Positions 50,314 to 58,122 of a DNA stretch of 64,000 nucleotides are shown here, piece after piece. The notes under the pieces were generated by a model. The model was not told the DNA's origin, did no database searches, and was given only the letters and a program-made list of their open reading frames with translations. Both the position numbers and the translations under genes were made by a program. Origin of the DNA: Psychrobacter raelei (GTDB lineage: Bacteria > Pseudomonadota > Gammaproteobacteria > Pseudomonadales > Moraxellaceae); NCBI RefSeq assembly GCF_022631235.3, contig NZ_CP093310.2, positions 3,065,791 to 3,129,790 on the forward strand. Direction: 5' to 3'. Positions within the stretch are counted from its first letter, which is position 1; every line of letters begins with the position of its first letter.

Positions 50314-52053
50314 ATGACTGCTGCCAATCTATCCGACTTATCAAAAGACCCCATTTACGCCGAGCTTTTGGTGAAAATCCGCGTGCTTGAACAGCGTAAT
50401 GAGCATCTGCAGCAACAAATTGATCAAACAAACACGAGTCACGAACAACTACAGCAGCTTTTTAACCAAGTGGTTGAGGACAACCACAAGCTGTATGAAA
50501 AAGTGCTTGAACTCATCGAAAAGCAAAAGCAGCTTATTCACCGGCTATATGGACAAAAAAGCGAAGGCGTAACTGCCAGACAAACCCACTTAAATTATGA
50601 AGCGGCGCAAGAAGACTTAGCGGAGCTTGAACAAATCCGAGATGACTACCGTAGCGGCTTAAGCCAAGATGAGCTTGCCAAGCTCCCTGCTATCGATCCT
50701 ATCGAGGCAGAAACCCTCATTGATGAGGGCGAGCTTGCTGACCAGCCGCTACCCTCAGTCACTCATCAGTCTAAAAAACCAAAGCGTGCTAAATACACGG
50801 TTATTCCAGACCACCTTGAGGTCAAAATCCTGGTTCATGAACCACTCACCACCGTTTGTGACTGCGGCTGTCAAATGACACAAATTGGAGAGGACAAACA
50901 AGACAAACTTGGCATTATCCCTAAGCAGTTTTATATTGAGCGTCACCTCTATCCTAAATGGGTATGCCGTGAGTGTGACACCCTTCATCAAGCGGCTGCC
51001 CCCAAGCAGATTATTAACAAAAGCATCGCCACCCCAGAGCTGCTTGCGCACATCCTTATTAGCAAGTATGCAGACCATCAGCCCCTATATCGGCAGAATC
51101 TTATCTATCAGCGAAGTGGGATAAATATCCCCGATGCCACCATGGCAGATTGGGTGGGACGCTGCGGCGTTGCCCTTGAGCCTTTAGCAAGTCGCTTGCA
51201 CGCGCTATTACTGTCTGAACCCATCTTACATGCTGATGAAACGCCAGTATCTATCATGAAGAACCATGTAAAGGTAGGTGGTAAATCATTAAAAAAAGGC
51301 TATGTCTGGGCGTATCTCACGCCACAGCACAGTGCATTAAAGGCGGTGGTATATGACTTTGCCGAAAGCCGTCGTAATGAGCACCCTAAAGCCTTTTTAG
51401 GTAAATGGCGTGGTAAGCTGGTTTGCGATGATTACAGCGGTTATAAGTTTTTATTTCATCAAGGTGTGACTGAAATCGGTTGTCTGGCCCATGCACGGCG
51501 TAAATTCCATGAACTGCATGTCACTGGGCAAAGTATCGTGAGTATTGAGGCATTAACGTTATTTAGGCAGTTGTATGCCATTGAACGTGAGATTGATGAG
51601 CGATTTGAAAAACACACACCCCCAATACCAAGAGACCCCAAAATAGTTCGGCAAATCAGGCAAGAGAAGGCCAAACCGATTGCAGATAAGCTGCATCAAT
51701 GGTTACGAGAAAAAAGACAGTTAACCACTAAAAATGCCAGTATTACTAAGGCAACTGATTATTGCCTGAAACGTTGGCAGGCGCTGACATGTTACTTAGA
51801 TGATGGCAGGTTACCGATTGATAATAATTGGGCGGAGAATCAGATGCGTCCGTGGGCACTTGGGCGTAAAAACTGGTTGTTTGCTGGTTCGCTACGAAGT
51901 GGGCAGCGTGCTGCGAATATTATGTCAATCATTCAGTCAGCTCGCTTAAATGGCTTGGATGTGTCTGCTTATTTGATAGACGTGCTAAGACGCCTGCCTA
52001 CTCAAGATGATCTGGATGAGCTGTTACCTCATCGATGGATGCCACCTCAATAG
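50314..52053 (+). CDS. IS66 TnpC, DDE transposase
   Basis: 579 residues. A coiled-coil N-terminus (VLEQRNEHLQQQIDQTNTSH) with LYGQKSE, then the zf-IS66 zinc finger (CDCGCQ ... CREC at about residues 187-225) and the DDE_Tnp_IS66 domain: LHADETPVSI (first Asp), LVCDDYSGYKFLFHQGV (second Asp), CLAHARRKFHEL, and NNWAENQMRPWALGRKNW with the catalytic Glu. The C-terminal LNGLDVSAYLIDVLRRLP is typical. Intact; the gap to tnpB is 42 bp. Confidence 0.96.
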   Translation: MTAANLSDLSKDPIYAELLVKIRVLEQRNEHLQQQIDQTNTSHEQLQQLFNQVVEDNHKLYEKVLELIEKQKQLIHRLYGQKSEGVTARQTHLNYEAAQEDLAELEQIRDDYRSGLSQDELAKLPAIDPIEAETLIDEGELADQPLPSVTHQSKKPKRAKYTVIPDHLEVKILVHEPLTTVCDCGCQMTQIGEDKQDKLGIIPKQFYIERHLYPKWVCRECDTLHQAAAPKQIINKSIATPELLAHILISKYADHQPLYRQNLIYQRSGINIPDATMADWVGRCGVALEPLASRLHALLLSEPILHADETPVSIMKNHVKVGGKSLKKGYVWAYLTPQHSALKAVVYDFAESRRNEHPKAFLGKWRGKLVCDDYSGYKFLFHQGVTEIGCLAHARRKFHELHVTGQSIVSIEALTLFRQLYAIEREIDERFEKHTPPIPRDPKIVRQIRQEKAKPIADKLHQWLREKRQLTTKNASITKATDYCLKRWQALTCYLDDGRLPIDNNWAENQMRPWALGRKNWLFAGSLRSGQRAANIMSIIQSARLNGLDVSAYLIDVLRRLPTQDDLDELLPHRWMPPQ

Positions 52054-52072
52054 GGGTTGGTCGGATGCTTAC

Positions 52073-52080
52073 ACTGGTGT
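52073..52080. repeat. Target duplication of the IS66 element, right copy
   Basis: ACTGGTGT, identical to 48254-48261. Confidence 0.93.
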
Positions 52081-52127
52081 GCTCAATACAATAAAAGCAC
52101 TATTAGCTTAGCGTATCATTAGCTTAT

Positions 52128-53708
52128 CTACGAATCACCGCCCTGCTTTTTCAGCACTGCATAATAAAACCCATCACCGCCTGCAGGCGCTTGAGCGTTG
52201 ACTTGCACCTCATCATCCGTGTCATCTTGAGCCGTTGCGGGCGCTAATGCTTCTGTCATTTTATAAATCGGTAAGCACTGACGACCTACTTCTTGCTCAA
52301 TCCCCCAGTTGGTTTCACTGTCAAAAGCGATTGCTACCGCATCGTTATGACGATTTAAGAAAGCTTGCATCTGCTCTACGTTTTCTTGCTTTAATATTGA
52401 ACAAGTGACGTATAACAGATAACCGCCTGTCTTAAGCTGTGGCCATAAGTTATCCAAGATTTGCTCTTGTAATTGTGCGGTGTGCTGCACATCCTCCTCA
52501 TGACGTAGCAAGGTGATGTCTGGATGACGGCGGATAACTCCCGTCGCAGTACAAGGCGCATCAAGCAGTATTGCATCAAAACCAGCCGACTCATCACTCG
52601 CCTGTGTGGCTTGCCAAGTGGTCGCATCGACGCACTCGATTTCCAAATGCAGTTTACTATTGACTACTGCCGCTGGCAGTTGCAAACGCTCTAGATTTTC
52701 AAAAATACGCGTGATACGTGGCGCTTCGTTATCAATTGCAGTCATTTCAACTTTATCAATAGCTGACTCTTGACTATCAGACTGTTTCACGTGAAACAAA
52801 CCTGTTTGTTGTTTTTCTTGATTGCCTAATAGCTCAAGCCAATGTGCCAGTTTGCCACCTGGTGCCGCACACGCATCCAGCAAACGTATGTGTTCTGCTG
52901 GATTGGCGCTCATCACTTTCTGCAATAACGCATCGATAATAGGTGCAGCCAGCTGTGCATGCGCATCTTGTACGCTTGCAATGCCTTCCTCAAACTCAGG
53001 CAGACGGCTAACAGGGACACTGTCAATCAGCTCAATAGCGTGTTGTTTAATACCCATAGTTTCGCCCGTATTAGGCATTTTGAGGGAGGTTTCTAATGAG
53101 ATTAATTCTGCAGAGATTTCTTCTTCTGCCAGCTGATTGATGTAACTCTGACTGTCTATTTGCAGTCCATTTACCCGCAAAAACATCGGTGCGGATTGAC
53201 GTAGGCTTTGGGTCAACTCATCATAATGCTCACGCCAATCTGCTTTTAATTGCTGAGCCAACCAGTTCGGTAAGCTGTGGTTTTTGTTGGCTTTTTTGCG
53301 GAATTTATTGGGATTTTTCGCTACTTTGCGTAGTACCGCATTGACCAAACCTGAGGCACGTGCGTAGTCAATGTGTTTCACCGCTTCTACGGTTTCATGG
53401 ATGGCAGCGTGATCGGCGACATTAAGATATAACAATTGAGTAATGCCCAATTGAATGGTGGTGCGCACCTCAATCTCATCAATGGGGTTATCCGCGAGGC
53501 TATCGAGCAAGCGTGCCGTGGCATGCCAGTGGCGTAAAGTCGTCAGCAATAAAGCATGCGCAAAGCCTTTGTCATCCCCATTTAAACTGTTTAATAGAGG
53601 ATCTAAAAGACCGCTTAGTGACTGACCTTGTTGAATAGACAACAAGGTATTAATCACAGCGACACGGACGTTTTTGTTCTGAGTGGTGCTATTTGGTTTA
53701 CTGCTCAT
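52128..53708 (-). CDS. rsmB: 16S rRNA m5C967 methyltransferase RsmB
   Basis: 526 residues, about 100 longer than the E. coli enzyme. The N-terminal NusB-like RNA-binding domain (RVAVINTLLSIQQGQSLSGL; HAAIHETVEAVKHIDYARAS) is followed by the methyltransferase: LLDACAAPGGKLAHWLELLG (SAM site), LLDAPCTATGVIRRHPDITL with the releasing Cys, and YVTCSILKQENVEQ with the catalytic Cys. Much of the extra length is polar insertions, one of them (GNQEKQQTGLFHVKQSDSQE) containing a perfect parS at 52783-52798. It is upstream-adjacent to the IS66 element and downstream of fmt on the same strand, the usual fmt-rsmB order. Confidence 0.95.
   Translation of the reverse strand: MSSKPNSTTQNKNVRVAVINTLLSIQQGQSLSGLLDPLLNSLNGDDKGFAHALLLTTLRHWHATARLLDSLADNPIDEIEVRTTIQLGITQLLYLNVADHAAIHETVEAVKHIDYARASGLVNAVLRKVAKNPNKFRKKANKNHSLPNWLAQQLKADWREHYDELTQSLRQSAPMFLRVNGLQIDSQSYINQLAEEEISAELISLETSLKMPNTGETMGIKQHAIELIDSVPVSRLPEFEEGIASVQDAHAQLAAPIIDALLQKVMSANPAEHIRLLDACAAPGGKLAHWLELLGNQEKQQTGLFHVKQSDSQESAIDKVEMTAIDNEAPRITRIFENLERLQLPAAVVNSKLHLEIECVDATTWQATQASDESAGFDAILLDAPCTATGVIRRHPDITLLRHEEDVQHTAQLQEQILDNLWPQLKTGGYLLYVTCSILKQENVEQMQAFLNRHNDAVAIAFDSETNWGIEQEVGRQCLPIYKMTEALAPATAQDDTDDEVQVNAQAPAGGDGFYYAVLKKQGGDS
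52783..52798. promoter_or_regulatory. parS: parS ParB-binding site inside rsmB
   Basis: TGTTTCACGTGAAACA, a perfect 16-bp palindrome, encoded in a non-conserved polar insert of RsmB. Confidence 0.88.
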
Positions 53709-53848
53709 TGAATGCCTAATTATAATAATTGAATGGGTTATGTTTTATTACTTGACTAAACTTACTCAGGCTAGATATTTAGCGACTGGGAATTATTTAT
53801 TTGTGCTGGCTGTACGGTAGTTCCAGAGGCACAATAAATAACGCCCTG

Positions 53849-53888
53849 TCGCTTAGTCGCTTAGTCGCTTGGTCGCTTGGTCGCTTGA
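53849..53888. repeat. Tandem repeat, 8 bp x 5
   Basis: Units TCGCTTAG, TCGCTTAG, TCGCTTGG, TCGCTTGG, TCGCTTGA in the 230-bp gap between rsmB and fmt. Such octamers can change copy number by slippage. Confidence 0.9.
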
Positions 53889-53938
53889 TAAGCTTAAAAC
53901 TCGTTATTCTTTGCGTAACGTCAATGATTCAAAATATA

Positions 53939-54985
53939 TTACTCTGGCGCAGCGACAAATTTATCGCCATCATCAAGCTGACTACCATGACAGACTTGCT
54001 CAGCGGTGACAGGCTTGCTGCCAGCAAACTGTAGTTTAGTGAGACGCAAGGTTGTGCCCTCAGCCTCGGCATCTTCTTTACCGCAAGCCACTAAAATCGC
54101 ATTTTTACCGACACTGATGACCGTACCAGGTTCTACAACGGTTGTTTGCGACGCATTTACTGGCAACGCTGCCAATACTTTGACCCGTTTAGGCTCGCTG
54201 TTACCTTCTGGATCTGCCAAAAAGGTGTAAGCCCCTGGATAGGGATGCATACCACGAATTTGACGCTCGATATGTGCTGCTGACTGTGTCCAATCAATTT
54301 CGCCTTCAGCTTTGCTTAGCTTCTCAGCATAAGTGGCAAGACTGTCATCCTGCTTTTGGGCCTGCGTCTGATATTTTGGTAAATCTTTTAGTACTTCAAC
54401 GATAGCATCAGCGCCCATATCCGCCATTTTGTCGTGTAGGCTCTCTGTGGTTTCATCGGCTGCAATATCATAAGATGCTTTATACAGCATATCGCCTGTG
54501 TCCAGCCCTTTATCCATCTGCATGATGGTAATGCCAGTTTGCGCATCACCCGCAAGCAGCGCACGGTGGATGGGCGCTGCACCGCGCCAACGCGGTAATA
54601 ATGAGGCATGAATATTTAAGCAGCCATACGTTGGCGTCTCTAACACGCCCATAGGCAAGATAAGTCCATAAGCGGCAACCACCATCACATCCGGCTTATA
54701 ATTAGCCAATGTTTCACGAGCTGCCAACCCCTCCTCCACCGACTTTTTAAAGGTCAGCGGCTGTTCAACCGGCAGATTGTGCTCAAGTGCCAATTGCTTC
54801 ACAGGCGAGGCAGTAAGTTTTTGACCCCGGCCTGCTTTACGATCTGGCTGAGTGTAAACAGCCACAATTTCAATGTTAAGCTCATTTTGCTGCTCGATAA
54901 GTGCTTTCAAACTGATGGCAGCAAATTCTGGGGTACCCGCAAAAATCACACGCTGTCTGGTAGAAGAGTTGTTATTAGTGCTCAT
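53939..54985 (-). CDS. fmt: Methionyl-tRNA formyltransferase
   Basis: 348 residues. The formyltransferase domain starts VIFAGTPEFAAISLKALIEQ and contains the catalytic NIHASLLPRWRGAAPI with MQMDKGLDTGDML. The C-terminal OB-fold tRNA-binding domain includes RGMHPYPGAYTFL. It formylates Met-tRNA for initiation using 10-formyl-THF, which Fhs in this window can supply. def, often just upstream, is not found here. The longer length comes from loop insertions near the C-terminus (ACGKEDAEAEGTTLRL). Confidence 0.96.
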   Translation of the reverse strand: MSTNNNSSTRQRVIFAGTPEFAAISLKALIEQQNELNIEIVAVYTQPDRKAGRGQKLTASPVKQLALEHNLPVEQPLTFKKSVEEGLAARETLANYKPDVMVVAAYGLILPMGVLETPTYGCLNIHASLLPRWRGAAPIHRALLAGDAQTGITIMQMDKGLDTGDMLYKASYDIAADETTESLHDKMADMGADAIVEVLKDLPKYQTQAQKQDDSLATYAEKLSKAEGEIDWTQSAAHIERQIRGMHPYPGAYTFLADPEGNSEPKRVKVLAALPVNASQTTVVEPGTVISVGKNAILVACGKEDAEAEGTTLRLTKLQFAGSKPVTAEQVCHGSQLDDGDKFVAAPE

Positions 54986-55129
54986 AATTTTTATTCGATA
55001 TACAGATGATAGGAATTAAGATAGCAGTAAATACCTCAAACTTGAGTCTGCCTTTGCTTCATTATAGTGAAATTATGAGCACCCTGCCATGAAACCTAAG
55101 GCAGTCTGGCAATTAACCTCAAAGCTGAC

Positions 55130-55164
55130 AGTAAAAAAGCCCTCCTTAATGCTAAGAAGGGCCA
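55130..55164 (-). terminator. Terminator of ribE
   Basis: On the minus strand GCCCTTCTTA pairs with TAAGGAGGGC (one mismatch), followed by a T run. Confidence 0.82.
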
Positions 55165-55227
55165 GTGTAAGAAGTGTTGGTCTATGATGAATTGTGTCAA
55201 ATTAACTAAACCAAAAACTCATCTCAA

Positions 55228-55830
55228 TTAGTCAGCCGCTACCGCCGTCAAACGTTCAAGATAGCGAGCAATCAAATCGACCTCGATATTGACAGGCCCA
55301 CCCACTTTCCAATGACGCGCAATATTGGTTACCTCAGCGGTATGGGGAATAATATTTAAGCAAATAATATTGTCTTTCACCAAGTTGGTGGTTAGGCTGA
55401 TGCCGTCCACTGTAATTGAGCCTTTGGTCGCTGCATATTTTTTTAATGCTTCTGGAATGGAGATTTCAATATAAATAGAGCGTGCATCCTCTGTCATCAC
55501 CTCCACAGTACCGACACCATCTACGTGACCTGATACCATATGACCGCCGAAGCGAGTAGTGGGCAGCATCGCTTTCTCTAGATTTAAAGTATCGCCTTGT
55601 TGCCAGTTGTTCATGGCGGTCTTCGCTAAGGTTTCACGTGAAACATCTACTGCATAACTGTTGCTGTCCATATCTACCACAGTCAGGCAGACACCATTAC
55701 TGGCAATAGAGTCACCCAATTTTACATCACTAAAGTCCAAATCATCAGACTCAATGACCAAACGCACATCTCCACCCACTTCGGTGATAGATTTTAATGT
55801 ACCTGTGCTTTCAATAATACCTGTGAACAT
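55228..55830 (-). CDS. ribE: Riboflavin synthase alpha chain
   Basis: 200 residues from the ATG at 55830, which has AGGAG six bases upstream and gives the invariant start MFTGIIESTGTL; the longer open frame is rejected. It consists of two similar lumazine-binding barrels: the first with SNGVCLTVVDM, the second from GGHMVSGHVDGVGTV with DGISLTTNLVKDN. It dismutates two lumazine molecules to riboflavin. A parS-like site at 55630-55645 encodes VSRET of the conserved VDVSRETL stretch. The next upstream gene on this strand, ribD, is 485 bp away across a DnaA-box/parS-rich gap. Confidence 0.97.
   Translation of the reverse strand: MFTGIIESTGTLKSITEVGGDVRLVIESDDLDFSDVKLGDSIASNGVCLTVVDMDSNSYAVDVSRETLAKTAMNNWQQGDTLNLEKAMLPTTRFGGHMVSGHVDGVGTVEVMTEDARSIYIEISIPEALKKYAATKGSITVDGISLTTNLVKDNIICLNIIPHTAEVTNIARHWKVGGPVNIEVDLIARYLERLTAVAAD
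55630..55645. promoter_or_regulatory. parS: parS-like ParB-binding site inside ribE
   Basis: GGTTTCACGTGAAACA, 15 of 16 positions of the consensus, within conserved coding sequence. Confidence 0.78.
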
Positions 55831-56000
55831 ACCTACTCCTATATTTATTAACATTGCAGAAAACCTGCTAAACCTTACTACGACCTCATTATATAACTGT
55901 AAATTCAGCCTCAAAACCCTCTGTGGATAACTTTTTAAAACTCAAACCTGTGAAACCTAGCAGGTTCCACAGCAAAAAACTTATCCACAACCCATCAAAA

Positions 56001-56016
56001 GGTTCCACATGGAACT
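56001..56016. promoter_or_regulatory. parS: parS-like site (variant)
   Basis: GGTTCCACATGGAACT; 13 of 16 positions of TGTTCCACGTGGAACA, with a CATG centre. First of four in the ribE-ribD gap. Confidence 0.55.
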
Positions 56017-56028
56017 TAATCGGACCAA

Positions 56029-56044
56029 AGTTCCACGTGGAACC
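56029..56044. promoter_or_regulatory. parS: parS-like site
   Basis: AGTTCCACGTGGAACC; the inner 14 bases are exactly the Pseudomonas-type parS core GTTCCACGTGGAAC. Confidence 0.8.
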
Positions 56045-56083
56045 TTTGTTTTATAAAGGCTTTGCGACAAAGCACTGTTATTT

Positions 56084-56099
56084 TGTTTCATGTGAAACC
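56084..56099. promoter_or_regulatory. parS: parS-like site (variant)
   Basis: TGTTTCATGTGAAACC; one change (C to T) in the left arm of the core and one at the outer edge. Confidence 0.6.
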
Positions 56100-56117
56100 T
56101 AATTAATCCACAACCTA

Positions 56118-56133
56118 TGTTTCATGTGAAACT
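56118..56133. promoter_or_regulatory. parS: parS-like site (variant)
   Basis: TGTTTCATGTGAAACT; same core as the site 34 bp upstream, adjacent to a DnaA-like box at 56104. Confidence 0.6.
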
Positions 56134-56315
56134 TTTGATACCGTGCCAAATTTTATAATATCTGGTCTGTGGATAACTTTTTAACACCGTCATGATTCAT
56201 TCTTTACTGGCCAACTATCAAGGCACCAAGCTTGATAGTAGCGTCAAATGACGGCAGTCACCTTCTTGCAAAATACCAAACATTTGTCGGCATATATTGA
56301 TACTTCAATGATGAC

Positions 56316-57545
56316 TTATTGGCATACAGGCTTATATACCAGCTTCAAATCTGAACCTACTTCAGACACGCTTACCCGCTCAAACCTGTGCTGCAAAAAC
56401 AAGTTATCCACAGTTAAGTTCAACATAGGTTTTGCGCTGTGTCCCAATAAACACGGGGCCTGATACACAATAAGCTCATCCACTAATCCCGCTTCAATGA
56501 AGCTGCCTGATACCTGTGATCCCGCTTCGACAAGCACATCTTGTACTTGATATTGAGTCACTAACTGATGAAGTAAGGCAGTTAAATCATTCTCAGCCCA
56601 AAGTAGAGTGTCTGGGCTCTCAAACACTTTATAATGTGCCTGATCAAGCCGCTGTCTTCTATCTAATACCACAATCTTAGGCTGTGGCACCTTATCTAAG
56701 GCCACCCCCAATTGACTTGAGCGCACATTTAGACTGGGATTGTCATCAATAATGGTCTGGCTTCCGGTAATAATGGCACCACTGAGCGCCCGCAGCTTCT
56801 GTACATCCTCACGTGCTGCAGGGCCTGTAATCCACTTAGACTCGCCCGATGCCATGGCTGTACGGCCATCTAAGCTACTGGCTATCTTTAGGCGCACATA
56901 AGGCATTTGAGTACGCATGGCCTTTAAAAAGCCTAGATTCAACTGCTCTGCTTGCTGGGTAGATACGCCTACTGTCACCTCAATACCCGCCGCTTTTAAC
57001 ATGGCTATACCGCGACCAGCCACCTTTGGATTGGGGTCTAGCCCCGCCACCACTACTCGAGATACCCCTGAGTTGATCAAAGCTTGGGCACAAGGTGGGG
57101 TTCTTCCGGTATGGCTACAAGGCTCTAAAGTGACATAGGCAGTGGCACCTTTTGCATTATCTTTCGCTTCTCTTAAGGCAAAAACTTCAGCATGTGGCTG
57201 CCCTGCCTGAGGATGATAACCCGTGCCTACTATTAAGTTATTATTCACAATAACACAGCCTACAGCAGGGTTTGGCCTAGTAGTAAACAGCCCTTTTTTG
57301 GCCTCTTCAATGGCCAAATTCATGTAGTAAAAATCTTGCTTTTTTGGGGGTGTATTTGAGCCTATTTCTAAGGCATGATTGGCCGCATTTTCAACCCTAG
57401 TTTGCGGCTTATTTTCAGCCAATTGTTCGACCTGATTTTCAATCGAATGCTTGGCTATATTTGGGAATAAATCATTGGCTAACGTGTCAAAAGCATCCTC
57501 AGAGGATAGCGAAGTAGTTGACGGTGTGGAGGGTGAGGTAGTCAT
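56316..57545 (-). CDS. ribD: Bifunctional diaminohydroxyphosphoribosylaminopyrimidine deaminase / reductase
   Basis: 409 residues from the ATG at 57545 (a TTG 27 bp upstream is less likely; the start is uncertain). The deaminase domain shows HAEVFALREA and PCSHTGRTPPC (zinc ligands) after YYMNLAIEEAKKGLFTTRPN; the reductase domain shows RLKIASSLDGRTAM, SKWITGPAAREDVQKLRA and DDNPSLNVRS. It carries out two steps of riboflavin synthesis. An N-terminal extension of about 70 Ser/Thr/Asn-rich residues precedes the deaminase and has no counterpart in E. coli RibD. A DnaA box lies in its 3' coding end (56404-56412). Confidence 0.94.
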   Translation of the reverse strand: MTTSPSTPSTTSLSSEDAFDTLANDLFPNIAKHSIENQVEQLAENKPQTRVENAANHALEIGSNTPPKKQDFYYMNLAIEEAKKGLFTTRPNPAVGCVIVNNNLIVGTGYHPQAGQPHAEVFALREAKDNAKGATAYVTLEPCSHTGRTPPCAQALINSGVSRVVVAGLDPNPKVAGRGIAMLKAAGIEVTVGVSTQQAEQLNLGFLKAMRTQMPYVRLKIASSLDGRTAMASGESKWITGPAAREDVQKLRALSGAIITGSQTIIDDNPSLNVRSSQLGVALDKVPQPKIVVLDRRQRLDQAHYKVFESPDTLLWAENDLTALLHQLVTQYQVQDVLVEAGSQVSGSFIEAGLVDELIVYQAPCLLGHSAKPMLNLTVDNLFLQHRFERVSVSEVGSDLKLVYKPVCQ

Positions 57546-57624
57546 AAGATAAACAGGGCTCCATATAAACAAGGAAGGGCCTATAACGGCCCATAATCAA
57601 CGGTAAAAACTGCCCCATACAGAG

Positions 57625-58086
57625 CTATTGGTCATCGACTGGACGAATATTTTGTAACTCTTGGCGAAAGGCTTCTATGTCTTGAAAGTCTCGATACACA
57701 CTGGCAAAGCGCACATAAGCGACGTCATCAAGCTCTTTGAGTTCACTCATTACCACTTCACCCAAGCCTTTACTGCTAATCTCACGCTCGCCCAATTGAC
57801 GAATGCGCTTCTCAATACGGCTAATCATCGCTTCTTGCTCATCCAAGGTTACCGGTCTTTTTTGCAGTGGTAATTGGATAGATCGTTTTAGTTTTTGGGA
57901 GTCATAAGGCTCAATACGCCCGTTAGACTTGATAATTCGTGGCATCACCACCTCTACTACCTCAAAGGTCGTAAAGCGTTCTTGACACTGATTGCACTGG
58001 CGGCGACGGCGCACCTGAGCACCTTCAGCCGCTAAGCGTGAATCAATAACCTTGGTGTCATCTGCATTACAATAGGGACACTGCAT
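57625..58086 (-). CDS. nrdR: Transcriptional repressor NrdR
   Basis: 153 residues. N-terminal zinc ribbon with [17 protein letters not shown] and [17 protein letters not shown] (four Cys), then an ATP-cone domain with [20 protein letters not shown] and [17 protein letters not shown]. NrdR senses (d)ATP and represses ribonucleotide reductase genes. It is upstream of ribD on the same strand, 79 bp apart, the conserved nrdR-ribD order. No NrdR box was identified in this window; its targets lie elsewhere. Confidence 0.97.
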   Translation of the reverse strand: MQCPYCNADDTKVIDSRLAAEGAQVRRRRQCNQCQERFTTFEVVEVVMPRIIKSNGRIEPYDSQKLKRSIQLPLQKRPVTLDEQEAMISRIEKRIRQLGEREISSKGLGEVVMSELKELDDVAYVRFASVYRDFQDIEAFRQELQNIRPVDDQ

Positions 58087-58122
58087 AATAGGCTCTCAAT
58101 AGATTGCTAAAGAATGTTTTTG

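Larger units (their letters stand above)
48262..52072 (+). mobile_element. IS66-family element, interrupted by an IS3 insertion
   Basis: The ends begin GTAAGCATCCGACCA on the left (48262) and the inverse on the right (ending 52072), with further shared CCC after one mismatch. Exact 8-bp target duplications flank it. It carries the three IS66 genes in order, tnpA-tnpB-tnpC, but tnpA is split by a 1188-bp IS3 element plus its 4-bp target duplication. Subtracting these 1192 bp leaves 2619 bp, normal for IS66. tnpB and tnpC are intact, so the IS3 insertion is recent; the whole element must now be crippled because TnpA is required by family knowledge. Confidence 0.95.
55831..56315. other. Non-coding locus with DnaA boxes and four parS-like sites (ribE-ribD gap)
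   Basis: 485 bp without a gene. It contains DnaA boxes (TTATCCACA) at 55922-55930 (minus), 55981-55989 (plus) and 56168-56176 (minus), a one-mismatch box at 56104-56112, and another at 56404-56412 just inside ribD. Four parS-like palindromes lie at 56001, 56029, 56084 and 56118. An imperfect 25-bp palindrome (CTGTGAAACCT, AGC, AGGTTCCACAG; 55949-55973) uses parS half-sites in the opposite (outward) arrangement. The density of both motifs is unlike any other gap here except the origin, which has DnaA boxes but no parS. Confidence 0.8.

Noticed and set aside
55831..56315. FMN riboswitch in the ribE-ribD gap
   Set aside because: The conserved RFN segments were not found; the gap is explained by DnaA boxes and parS-like palindromes.
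56248..56463. Plus-strand open frame of 71 codons over the ribD 3' end
   Set aside because: Antisense to conserved ribD sequence and the DnaA-box region; no support.
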